Below, piece by piece: positions 42,917 to 50,798 of a stretch of DNA of 64,000 nucleotides; the first letter of the stretch is position 1; every line of letters begins with the position of its first letter. The translations under genes and the position numbers were made by a program. Source of the stretch: Acinetobacter sp. C26M (GTDB taxonomy: Bacteria > Pseudomonadota > Gammaproteobacteria > Pseudomonadales > Moraxellaceae); contig NZ_CP098478.1 of NCBI RefSeq assembly GCF_023702675.1, positions 1,550,001-1,614,000 on the forward strand, read 5' to 3'. The notes under the pieces were generated by a model, which was not told the origin of the DNA, made no database searches, and saw only the letters and a program-made list of their open reading frames with translations.

Positions 42917-43888
42917 ATGGTCGCTCAAGTTCTTCGAAATGTCTTTTCAGACAAACTCAGTACCAAATACCGAGGCATTATTCAAAATCTTGCGAATAAG
43001 TCACCGATTCCAATTCGCCATTTTGATTTTAAGTTCGATCCTGAAAGCTTGGATATCAAGTTTTTAATGCAGAAGGAATGGGCAACTGCGTATTTTGCTG
43101 CTCTATCGATTTTTCTCACTTATGGTGAGGATTTGGTAATTGAAACCGCACGTTATCATCGTGATTTTATTGATGACCCTATCTTAAAGCAAAGATTAAC
43201 TTCTTTGATTGGACAGGAGGCAATTCATTCAAAATTGCACAATGAATATAACGAAATCATGATTCCAAATGATGTACCTGTTCGCTTATATCGTTTTTTG
43301 GCAGAGCAAGTATTTAATTATACTTTTTTAAAATTTCCCCAACCGCTCAAGCTGTCGTTGATGGCAGGGATCGAGCACTTTACTGCTGTGCTCGCTGAGT
43401 TCGGTATGAAGCATGAATATATTTTTCAATATTCTGATGATGAAAAAGCATGTGCTTTGTGGATGTGGCACATGCTTGAAGAATCTGAACATAAAGATAT
43501 CGCTTATGATACTTATCAGGTGCTCTCTGGAAATTATGCATTAAGGATTCTTGGCTTTTTTCTGGCGTTTATTACCATAGGGGTTGGTGTTGGAGCTGGT
43601 GGTTTGTTTTTACCATTTTTCCGCCGTCCGAGTAATTTGATTAACCTCAGTTTCTGGAAAGAAGCGGGTGCAAGCTGGTCTGTACTTTTTAGTTTAAAAG
43701 ATGGCATGTTTGGTAGCACATTACCTCATATCTTTGATTATTTACGTCCGGATTTCCATCCCAATGATCATGATACAACAGCCTATTTGGAGTACTACAA
43801 AGAACGTTTATTAAACCCTGAAACTGGCTTATTAAGCCCTTATTTCCTTAAAGAGTTTGTACCACCTGTACGTGCAGCGACTGCATAA
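42917..43888 (+). CDS. Metal-dependent hydrolase family protein (PF10118-like), second copy
   Basis: A 323-residue paralogue of the preceding protein with all four metal-ligand motifs conserved (GEDLVIETARYHRD, GQEAIHSKLHNE, GIEHFTAVLAE, EESEHKDIAYD). The start is the ATG at 42917 after AGGGGATC; the frame is open to 42794 but that extension has no ribosome-binding site and no counterpart in the first copy. It differs mainly in the N-terminus and in a hydrophobic Gly-rich stretch near residues 222-238. The two may form a heteromer or have different substrates. Confidence 0.85.
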   Translation: MVAQVLRNVFSDKLSTKYRGIIQNLANKSPIPIRHFDFKFDPESLDIKFLMQKEWATAYFAALSIFLTYGEDLVIETARYHRDFIDDPILKQRLTSLIGQEAIHSKLHNEYNEIMIPNDVPVRLYRFLAEQVFNYTFLKFPQPLKLSLMAGIEHFTAVLAEFGMKHEYIFQYSDDEKACALWMWHMLEESEHKDIAYDTYQVLSGNYALRILGFFLAFITIGVGVGAGGLFLPFFRRPSNLINLSFWKEAGASWSVLFSLKDGMFGSTLPHIFDYLRPDFHPNDHDTTAYLEYYKERLLNPETGLLSPYFLKEFVPPVRAATA

Positions 43889-43926
43889 CTTGGTCCATAT
43901 CCATACGAGACGATTGGAACATAAAG

Positions 43927-44751
43927 ATGAAATTATTTGGAAAAAAATCCAAGCCAAGCCAAAAAGCATTCGCTGTGGTGACTGGTGCAGGAAGCGGGAT
44001 TGGTCGTAGTTTTGCACTTGAACTGGCAAAACGTGGCGGTACAGTGGTGTGTTCGGACATTAACCTTGATGCAGCAAAAGAAACGGTCGGTTTGGTTGAG
44101 GCAATTGGAGCCAAAGCCTTTGCTGTGCAATGTGATGTTGCTAAAGAAGAGCAAGTCAATCAGTTGGCAGAACAGGCCCAACAATTGATGCAGAACCCAG
44201 TCACATTGGTGATTAATAATGCAGGAATTGGTTTGGGAGGCAAGTTTGATGAAATGTCTTCTGAAGATTGGCATTGGTGCATGAATATTAATTTATGGGG
44301 TGTAATCCACGGCTGCCGCGCTTTTGTGCCGAAGTTTAAACAACTTGGACATGGTGCAATTATTAATGTGGCTTCCGCTGCATCTTATACTGCAGCACCA
44401 GAAATGACCGTCTATAACGTATCTAAAGCAGGTGTTCGTGCCTTGTCAGAAACACTTTCGGCTGAACTGCGAAAATCGAATATCAAGGTCAATGTGCTTT
44501 GTCCAACTTTAGTACCAACCAATATCATTAAAAACGGCAAAGTCCCACATAAAGGGCTTTTAGATTATGCCCTCACCAATTTGGCTTTTACCACCAGTGA
44601 CAAGGTGGCCAAGCTGACTTTGGATCGTTTGGATAAAGGTGAGCTTTATACCATTCCACAAATCGATGCCAAGTTATTTTGGTTGATGAAACGTACTGCA
44701 CCAAATTTGTATGCAAAATTCTTAGGTACCTCGTACCGATTTATGAAGTAG
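43927..44751 (+). CDS. SDR family oxidoreductase
   Basis: A 274-residue classical short-chain dehydrogenase with the cofactor loop TGAGSGIG (about 20-27), Asp in CSDINLD suggesting NAD preference, NNAG near 98-101, a catalytic Ser in NVASAAS and the YNVSK Tyr/Lys motif near 166-170. It follows the second diiron protein by 38 bases. Likely oxidises an alcohol or reduces a ketone in the same pathway as the monooxygenase downstream. Confidence 0.88.
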   Translation: MKLFGKKSKPSQKAFAVVTGAGSGIGRSFALELAKRGGTVVCSDINLDAAKETVGLVEAIGAKAFAVQCDVAKEEQVNQLAEQAQQLMQNPVTLVINNAGIGLGGKFDEMSSEDWHWCMNINLWGVIHGCRAFVPKFKQLGHGAIINVASAASYTAAPEMTVYNVSKAGVRALSETLSAELRKSNIKVNVLCPTLVPTNIIKNGKVPHKGLLDYALTNLAFTTSDKVAKLTLDRLDKGELYTIPQIDAKLFWLMKRTAPNLYAKFLGTSYRFMK

Positions 44752-44844
44752 TTACCTCGGATAAAAGATTTTAAACACTGAAATAAGAAGAAACGCGATT
44801 AGCAATAGGCTTATTTCAGTTGAATGAATAAAGGATATTTTTAA

Positions 44845-46365
44845 ATGACAGCTCAAGCAAAAAAATTAAACTCAGCTGAAGGAAAGGCGCTACCACAACA
44901 TATCTATGATACCTTTATTGTAGGTGCTGGTATCTCGGGTATTGCAACTGCAATTCGTCTTGATCAAGTGGGTTATAGCAACTACAAGATCATTGAGAAA
45001 GCGACACGCGTTGGGGGAACTTGGCGTGAAAATACCTACCCAGGTTGTGGATGTGATGTTCCGTCTGCGTTGTATTCATATTCATTTGCACCAAGTGCAA
45101 AATGGAGTCATTTATTTGCACGTCAACCTGAAATCTTGAGCTATTTAGAGGAAGTAAGTGAAGATTTTGGGGTGAGCTCAAAAATAGAATTTGGTACAGA
45201 GTTGGTTAACGCTGCTTGGGACAATGAGCGCAATTTATGGGTTATGGACACCAATAAAGGGCAATTCTTAGCACGTACCACAGTTTTTGCAACAGGACCA
45301 ATTACTGAGGCGCAAATTCCCAAACTCGAAGGCTTGGAAACGTTTAAAGGTGAAATGTTCCATTCCGCCAAATGGAATCATGATTACGATCTAACAGGCA
45401 AACGTATTGCAGTCATTGGGACAGGTGCTTCTGCAATTCAGTTTGTTCCTCAGATTCAGCCTTTGGCTAAAGAACTCTACGTCTATCAGCGTACGGCACC
45501 GTGGGTGGTACCAAAGCCAGATACTGATTTAGGTGATATCAGTAAAGCCCTGATTGAAAAATTTCCACTCATTCAAAAAACATGGCGTAAAACAGTAGCT
45601 CAGTCCTTGAATGCGATTAACTTCGGCTTACGCAACCCAGCAGTGTTAAAACCTGTGGGTGAATTAGCCAAACTGATTTTACGTTTCCAGATTGAAGATC
45701 CTGAATTACGCAAAAACGTAACACCGAACTTTACCATAGGCTGTAAACGTCTATTGTTCGCCAATAATTACTATCCAGCATTGCAACAAGCGAATACCAA
45801 ACTGATTCCACATGGATTGGTGAAAGTAGAAGGCAATACCGTCGTGTCTGCAAATGGTGAACGTCATGAAGTAGACGTGATTATTTGGGGTACTGGTTTT
45901 GAAGTCTCTCATCCGCCTATTGGTAAGCGTGTGACCAATGAAAAAGGTCAGATATTAAATGATTTGTGGAAAAGCAGTTCACCAGAAGCATATTTGGGTA
46001 CCAGTATTGAAAATGTCCCGAATGCGTTCTTAGTTTTAGGACCAAATGTCTTGGTTTATGACTCATTTATTGGTTTGGCTGAAGCACAACTTGATTATAT
46101 CGTTGATGGTTTACTAAAAATCAAAGAAAAAGGCATCAGTAAGCTGAATATCAAGCCTGAAGTGATCAAGCAGCATAATGAATTGGTACAAAAACATCTA
46201 AAAACCACTGTGTTTAACGCGGGTGGATGTAAGAGCTATTACTTAGATGCCAATGGTCGTAACTTTGCTGCTTGGCCTTGGTCGTTGAAAAAGTTAAAGC
46301 AACGTTTGAAGCGCATGGACTTAAATGATTATCAAGTGACGTATCAAACTGAAAAAGCTAAATAA
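44845..46365 (+). CDS. Flavin-containing Baeyer-Villiger-type monooxygenase
   Basis: A 506-residue FAD and NADPH enzyme that inserts oxygen into a ketone or oxidises a heteroatom. It has the N-terminal FAD motif VGAGISG (near 27-33), the NADPH motif GTGASA (near 193-198) and the Baeyer-Villiger fingerprint FxGxxxHxxxW, seen as FKGEMFHSAKW (about 169-179). It resembles mycobacterial MymA/EthA-type enzymes, which are also placed with SDR genes. Substrate unknown; the neighbours suggest a hydrophobic ketone or aldehyde. Confidence 0.87.
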   Translation: MTAQAKKLNSAEGKALPQHIYDTFIVGAGISGIATAIRLDQVGYSNYKIIEKATRVGGTWRENTYPGCGCDVPSALYSYSFAPSAKWSHLFARQPEILSYLEEVSEDFGVSSKIEFGTELVNAAWDNERNLWVMDTNKGQFLARTTVFATGPITEAQIPKLEGLETFKGEMFHSAKWNHDYDLTGKRIAVIGTGASAIQFVPQIQPLAKELYVYQRTAPWVVPKPDTDLGDISKALIEKFPLIQKTWRKTVAQSLNAINFGLRNPAVLKPVGELAKLILRFQIEDPELRKNVTPNFTIGCKRLLFANNYYPALQQANTKLIPHGLVKVEGNTVVSANGERHEVDVIIWGTGFEVSHPPIGKRVTNEKGQILNDLWKSSSPEAYLGTSIENVPNAFLVLGPNVLVYDSFIGLAEAQLDYIVDGLLKIKEKGISKLNIKPEVIKQHNELVQKHLKTTVFNAGGCKSYYLDANGRNFAAWPWSLKKLKQRLKRMDLNDYQVTYQTEKAK

Positions 46366-46460
46366 TTTTCATTTAGTCATTAATAAGCAGTAAATTTTGT
46401 CTAGCGATGGAATTTGCTGCTTATTTTTTGCAAGATAGCAATAAAAATGGGGGAATCAAA

Positions 46461-47339
46461 ATGAAAGAAGGACAATCGAGTCGCACGGCTGAAGCAGCCG
46501 CAGCATTGCGTGCCAATCATTTTCAAAATGCTGAAAATCCAGTCTTTTCAGACCCTTTTGCATTTGAATTAACCAGTAAGGGCTGGAAGAAACTGTTAAC
46601 CACTTCATTGACCGTGAAAGTAATGAATTCTGCTATGTTTAATCGAACCTTTGGCTTATTAACAGGTCAAGTGGTAGGACGTTCAAGATATGCAGAAGAT
46701 CTACTTGAGCAAGCAATCTCGAAAGGGTTGCAACAATATGTGTTAGTCGGTGCAGGGTTAGATTCTTTTACCTTGAGACAGGCCCAGAAGTACCCTCAGT
46801 TAAAAATTTTTGAAGTGGATCATCCAGATACTCAAGCAGCAAAACAAAGCAAATTACGCCAATTGGGAGAGCTTCCAGCGAATGTTGAATTTGTTGCGAT
46901 TGATTTTGAAAAAGAATCGATTGCTGATGCTTTAGTGCGGAGTATGTTTAAGCAGGATCAAGCTGCTTTTTTCTCATGGTTAGGGACGACCCATTATCTG
47001 GAACCAGCAACGACTTTAAATACCTTAGCCAGCATTGCACAGATTGCTGCACAGGGTAGTGAGGTAGTGTTAGACTACTCAGTTGACTATCGCGAGTTGG
47101 AAGGCATAGAGCGTTTGGGAACCTTGTTCGTGTCGCAATTTACCCGTTTTTTAAAAGAACCATTGAAAGGGCAATTTAGACCGAAGATATTGCATCAAGC
47201 AGTAGAACAAATGGGGTATAACATCATTGAGGATTTATCAGGGGATGGCTTAACTGAACGTTATTTTCAGGCACGACCTGATCATATCCGCCATACTGTT
47301 GCGACACATATGTTGCATCTGAAATTGATCAAAGCTTAA
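46461..47339 (+). CDS. Class I SAM-dependent methyltransferase, leucine carboxyl methyltransferase-like
   Basis: A 292-residue methyltransferase of the Ppm1/LCMT-related bacterial family. Motifs are the SRTAEAAAALRA start, RSRYAED, the SAM-binding LVGAGLDSF (near 97-105) and FEVDHPDTQ with the acidic residue for the ribose. The start is the ATG at 46461 preceded by GGGGGAA; the frame opens at 46407 without one. It closes the TetR-controlled operon. Acceptor unknown, possibly a carboxylate made by the oxygenases upstream. Confidence 0.85.
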   Translation: MKEGQSSRTAEAAAALRANHFQNAENPVFSDPFAFELTSKGWKKLLTTSLTVKVMNSAMFNRTFGLLTGQVVGRSRYAEDLLEQAISKGLQQYVLVGAGLDSFTLRQAQKYPQLKIFEVDHPDTQAAKQSKLRQLGELPANVEFVAIDFEKESIADALVRSMFKQDQAAFFSWLGTTHYLEPATTLNTLASIAQIAAQGSEVVLDYSVDYRELEGIERLGTLFVSQFTRFLKEPLKGQFRPKILHQAVEQMGYNIIEDLSGDGLTERYFQARPDHIRHTVATHMLHLKLIKA

Positions 47340-47367
47340 TTTTTTATTCTGTTGCTATAAAAGAAAC

Positions 47368-47405
47368 AGCCCTTTAATTCTATACACCGAATTAAAGGGC
47401 TTTTT
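47368..47405. terminator. Bidirectional terminator between the methyltransferase and M48 genes
   Basis: AGCCCTTTAATTC at 47368-47380 pairs perfectly with GAATTAAAGGGCT at 47389-47401 and runs into TTTTT. Confidence 0.92.
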
Positions 47406-47407
47406 GC

Positions 47408-48184
47408 TTAGCGGCGTTTATTATACAGCGCTAATGCCGCTGGTAAGTTTTTACGCATATCACTAATACGTTGTGTATTTGATGGATGCGTTGACAAGAA
47501 CGAACTGCCACCAGCACCATCTAAACGATTCATTTTTTCCCAAAGACTAATTGCTGCATTTGGGTTATAGCCTGCTTTTGCCATAAGCATTAAGCCACCG
47601 TAATCGGCACGGCTTTCTAGATTACGTGAGTAAGGTAGACCAACACCGACTTGACTGCCCAAATCGATTGCAGCGTTACCTAGATCACCTATGCTGCTAC
47701 CTGCGTATGATTTACCAATACCTATCGCAAGATTTGTTAAAGCCTGAGCACCAATTTTACTTTTTGCGTGTTCTTCTAAAGCATGTGTCATCTCATGACC
47801 CATAATTGCCGCAATTTCATCATTGGTTAAATTCAGCTTGTTGACAATACCTGTATAGAAAACAACTTTACCACCTGGAGCAACGTAAGCATTGACTGTA
47901 TCTGATTTTAATACAGCCAACTGCCAGTCAAAGCGTTGCCCAGTTTGGTTCATTTGGTCTGCATAAGGTTTTAAGCGTTGAAACACAGTATTAATACGTT
48001 GATAAGTACTTGAGTTGCTATCTAGCTGGTTCTTGGCACGCGCTTCTTGTGTCATTTTTGCGAAGCTTTGTGCGGATTGAGCATTCAAGGTTGCACTGTC
48101 TGCACCCGCCATATCTGCGAAAGATGCACAGCCAGAAATTGTCATCACGGTGACTGCACAAAGGCTCAAAGCTAATTTCTTCAT
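47408..48184 (-). CDS. M48 family metallopeptidase lipoprotein, LoiP/YcaL-like
   Basis: A 258-residue zinc endopeptidase. It starts with a lipoprotein signal (lipobox ISGC near residue 16-19), so it is anchored in a membrane facing the periplasm. The zinc motif HExxH is GHEMTHALEEHAKS (about 133-146) and the third ligand is in the ESRADYGG segment. The start is the ATG at 48184 behind GGAGAG. Such proteases act in outer-membrane quality control; it is a single-gene unit. Confidence 0.88.
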   Translation of the reverse strand: MKKLALSLCAVTVMTISGCASFADMAGADSATLNAQSAQSFAKMTQEARAKNQLDSNSSTYQRINTVFQRLKPYADQMNQTGQRFDWQLAVLKSDTVNAYVAPGGKVVFYTGIVNKLNLTNDEIAAIMGHEMTHALEEHAKSKIGAQALTNLAIGIGKSYAGSSIGDLGNAAIDLGSQVGVGLPYSRNLESRADYGGLMLMAKAGYNPNAAISLWEKMNRLDGAGGSSFLSTHPSNTQRISDMRKNLPAALALYNKRR

Positions 48185-48327
48185 ACTTATTCTCTCCAAA
48201 TCAGTATCTTATGAATATAGTCTTAATTAGGTGGGATTATAAAAAATGTTTACAGCAGTTAACATTCTGAATACCTCTATAATCATTGTAATTATGTAAT
48301 CAACCAACCCTATATTTTAGCGCAAAA

Positions 48328-48358
48328 AATAAAGCCAGTGACAGGCACTGGCTTTATT
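48328..48358. terminator. Terminator after vfr
   Basis: AATAAAGCCAGTG at 48328-48340 pairs perfectly with CACTGGCTTTATT at 48346-48358 around a five-base loop, between vfr and the M48 gene, both on the - strand. Confidence 0.8.
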
Positions 48359-48383
48359 CGAATTCATTCGATCTTAGATCAAA

Positions 48384-49091
48384 TTAATCTTCGTCATCAT
48401 ACTCATCTTCAGAGAAGGTATTTTCTTCTAAAGAAGCATCAAAAATTAAGATTGCTTTACCATCAGTTTGGATCATGCCTTGATCTTCAAGTGTCTTGAG
48501 GACACGTCCAACCATTTCACGAGAACAACCGACGATACGACCAATTTCTTGGCGGGTGATACGAATCTGACGACCGTTCGGCAAAATCATTGCTTCTGGT
48601 TGAGCAGATAAGTCAATTAGGCAACGTGCAATACGACCTGACACATCAATGAAGGCCAAATCAGTCACTTTACGTGTTGTATTTTTAAGACGACGTACCA
48701 ATTGAGCAAACACAGCATAGCTTAAATCTGGATATTGTTTGCTTAACTCGTGGAAATTGTCGTAAGAGATTTCTGCAATTTCACAGACATCTCGTGTACG
48801 TACTTCTGCGGTACGTTGAGGGTTCTTTTCAAAAAGCCCCATTTCACCAAAGAAATCGCCTGGGTTTAGATAGGCAACAACAATTTCACGTTCGTCATCT
48901 TCACGTAAGATAATTGACACTGAACCTTTTAATATTAAATACAGTGATTTTGATTCCGTTCCAGCGTCAACAATCGTGGTGCGTTTAGGGTATCTATTAA
49001 TATGAGCACGTTTTAGCAAAGCTTTAACTGATTCAGGTAGTTGACCTGGAGACAAAGCATCAGTGCTAAGTTGTGAAAAATTTGAAGTCAT
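48384..49091 (-). CDS. vfr: Crp/Fnr family regulator, Vfr/CRP orthologue
   Basis: A 235-residue cAMP-receptor-type regulator. The cyclic-nucleotide domain includes the phosphate-binding cassette GEMGLFEKNPQRTAEV (about 81-96), where Arg contacts cAMP, and the C-terminal winged helix reads TRQEIGRIVGCSREMVGRVLK (about 178-198). It carries an acidic tail of about 15 residues after the usual end (ENTFSEDEYDDED), longer than E. coli CRP or P. aeruginosa Vfr. Next to it, divergently, is an OsmC gene, an arrangement also seen for crp and yhfA in E. coli. Confidence 0.9.
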   Translation of the reverse strand: MTSNFSQLSTDALSPGQLPESVKALLKRAHINRYPKRTTIVDAGTESKSLYLILKGSVSIILREDDEREIVVAYLNPGDFFGEMGLFEKNPQRTAEVRTRDVCEIAEISYDNFHELSKQYPDLSYAVFAQLVRRLKNTTRKVTDLAFIDVSGRIARCLIDLSAQPEAMILPNGRQIRITRQEIGRIVGCSREMVGRVLKTLEDQGMIQTDGKAILIFDASLEENTFSEDEYDDED

Positions 49092-49239
49092 GCTTAAAAT
49101 TTCCGAATTTGGATAAAACCGATCGCACAGGCCCTTGGTAGAGCCTTTTCTACACAGAAGAGATGAAATTCCTTATCAACTCATTTTATGTTAGTGTACA
49201 AGAACAGAGTAAATTTATAACGTTTTTCGGGTAGTTGCA

Positions 49240-49662
49240 ATGCAAACAAGTGTACATTGGTTAGAGAATGTTGCTTTTGAGGCAAAATCAGAAAGTGGCC
49301 ACAGTGTGGTGATGGATGGTTCTGCTGAATATGGTGGTGAAAACCGTGGTCCACGTCCTATGGAGTTGATTTTAATGGGACTTGGTGGGTGTGCTTCGTT
49401 TGATATTGTGACCATTTTAAAGAAATCTCGCCAAGATGTGACGGGTGTTGTATGTCAGCTCAAAGCAGAAAGGGCTGATTCGATTCCTGCGGTATTTACT
49501 AAAATTCATTTACACTTCATTGTCACTGGCAAAGCGGTAAAAACGAAGCAAGTTGAGAAAGCGGTTGAACTCTCTGCAGAAAAATATTGTTCGGCGAGTA
49601 AAATGCTTGCAGATGGTGGTGTTGAAATCACCCATGATTTTGAAATTATTGAAGCAGTTTAA
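49240..49662 (+). CDS. OsmC family protein, YhfA-like
   Basis: A 140-residue OsmC/Ohr-fold protein. It has the GGENRGPRPMELILMGLGGCASFD segment (about 31-54) with one cysteine and a second in KYCSASKML near 109. Two such cysteines act on organic hydroperoxides in OsmC and Ohr; YhfA relatives are less well understood. It is divergent from the vfr gene, sharing about 150 bases of control region, as in E. coli crp-yhfA. Confidence 0.88.
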   Translation: MQTSVHWLENVAFEAKSESGHSVVMDGSAEYGGENRGPRPMELILMGLGGCASFDIVTILKKSRQDVTGVVCQLKAERADSIPAVFTKIHLHFIVTGKAVKTKQVEKAVELSAEKYCSASKMLADGGVEITHDFEIIEAV

Positions 49663-49685
49663 ATATTAAATTATTAAGTTTTGCT

Positions 49686-49720
49686 AAAAAGTGATCTATT
49701 TTTATAGATCACTTTTTTTT
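49686..49720. terminator. Bidirectional terminator between the OsmC and M23 genes
   Basis: AAAAGTGATCTA pairs with TAGATCACTTTT (core GTGATCTA at 49691-49698 and TAGATCAC at 49705-49712), with eight T to the right. Confidence 0.9.
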
Positions 49721-49734
49721 ATAAGCTTTTCTTT

Positions 49735-50535
49735 TTATTTTAGAAATAATTGTGGGTCTACCCGCGCATTATTCAGGCTCATGCCCCAATGTAAATGTGG
49801 TCCAGTGACGCGACCGGTCTTACCTACCAATCCGAGTGTTTCACCCTGATGAATCTGCTGTCCCTTCGCCACATTAATTTTACTCAAATGACAGAACATG
49901 CTGATTAAGCCCTGACCGTGATCAATCAGTACAGTATTGCCATTAAAGAAATAGTCACCCGTTTGTACGACGATCCCATCTGCAGGTGCTACTACTATCT
50001 GTCCAACTGGGGCTGGAATGTCTAAACCAGAGTGAGGTGCCCGTTCTTCACCATTGAAAAAGCGTTTTCTTCCAAATGAGTTACTGAATTTACCCGCAGT
50101 CGGTCGAATAAAATTTGGAAATTGCGTCCATGTGCTTGTCGTAAAGGAGCTATAAATATCATTTTGCTCTTTGGCTTCTTGTGCATAACGATCCAATTGA
50201 TCTTGATTTGGATTGACATAGTCTTGGTTTTTGACCGCCAAGCGTTGTTCTGCATAGCGATATGGGCTTACTTCGATTTGAATCGGTGTGCTATTGGTTG
50301 TTAAAGTCAAATTGCCTAGCGATGCTGAGAGTGGAATACCAAAGATGGCATAACGCTGAGTCCCTTGTTGTGTAATCAATACTGGTTTTTGTTCGTAAAA
50401 GACCTGTGTGGTTGTTGTCGGGAGTTGAATCACGGCAATACCACCGGCACGTCTTGAGTCCTGTGGCAGTTGTGCAAAAGCTGCATGAAGTGGAAGCAGG
50501 GAAGCCACGCTGAGCAAAATTGTTTTTAGAGACAT
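49735..50535 (-). CDS. M23 family peptidoglycan endopeptidase
   Basis: A 266-residue exported protein. A signal peptide ends near residue 21 (AFA-QLP), a domain of about 120 residues follows, and the LytM/M23 zinc domain occupies the C-terminal 110 residues with HSGLD, the core HLHW and GxxxGRVTGPH. The ATG at 50535 is used; its ribosome-binding site is poor and an in-frame TTG lies at 50559. It probably cleaves peptide cross-links or serves as an activator of other hydrolases. Single-gene unit. Confidence 0.85.
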   Translation of the reverse strand: MSLKTILLSVASLLPLHAAFAQLPQDSRRAGGIAVIQLPTTTTQVFYEQKPVLITQQGTQRYAIFGIPLSASLGNLTLTTNSTPIQIEVSPYRYAEQRLAVKNQDYVNPNQDQLDRYAQEAKEQNDIYSSFTTSTWTQFPNFIRPTAGKFSNSFGRKRFFNGEERAPHSGLDIPAPVGQIVVAPADGIVVQTGDYFFNGNTVLIDHGQGLISMFCHLSKINVAKGQQIHQGETLGLVGKTGRVTGPHLHWGMSLNNARVDPQLFLK

Positions 50536-50643
50536 GATAAGCAATTTTAATTGAAGCAAAGCGCTAAGCTAAAACGTTCACCTTAAAATCACAATAAGGA
50601 TTTTGTGCAAAACGGAATAGACGGAAAAATTATACAAAATATA

Positions 50644-50673
50644 CTTGAAATAGATTGTTTATACACCCATATT
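50644..50673 (+). promoter_or_regulatory. Sigma-32 heat-shock promoter of clpB
   Basis: CTTGAAA at 50644-50650 and CCCATATT at 50666-50673 are separated by 15 bases, close to the sigma-32 consensus (CTTGAAA, 13-15 bases, CCCCATNT). It lies 125 bases before clpB, as expected for a heat-shock chaperone gene. Confidence 0.75.
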
Positions 50674-50798
50674 ACTAATGAGTTTTGTCTCTTAAATTTT
50701 TTATAAAATATTGAAAAATATATAAATTTTATTTGAAATTTTAAAAAACGTTCCCATCTAAGTGATAAGTTAAGAATTTGTTGTGAGGAATAACAAGA

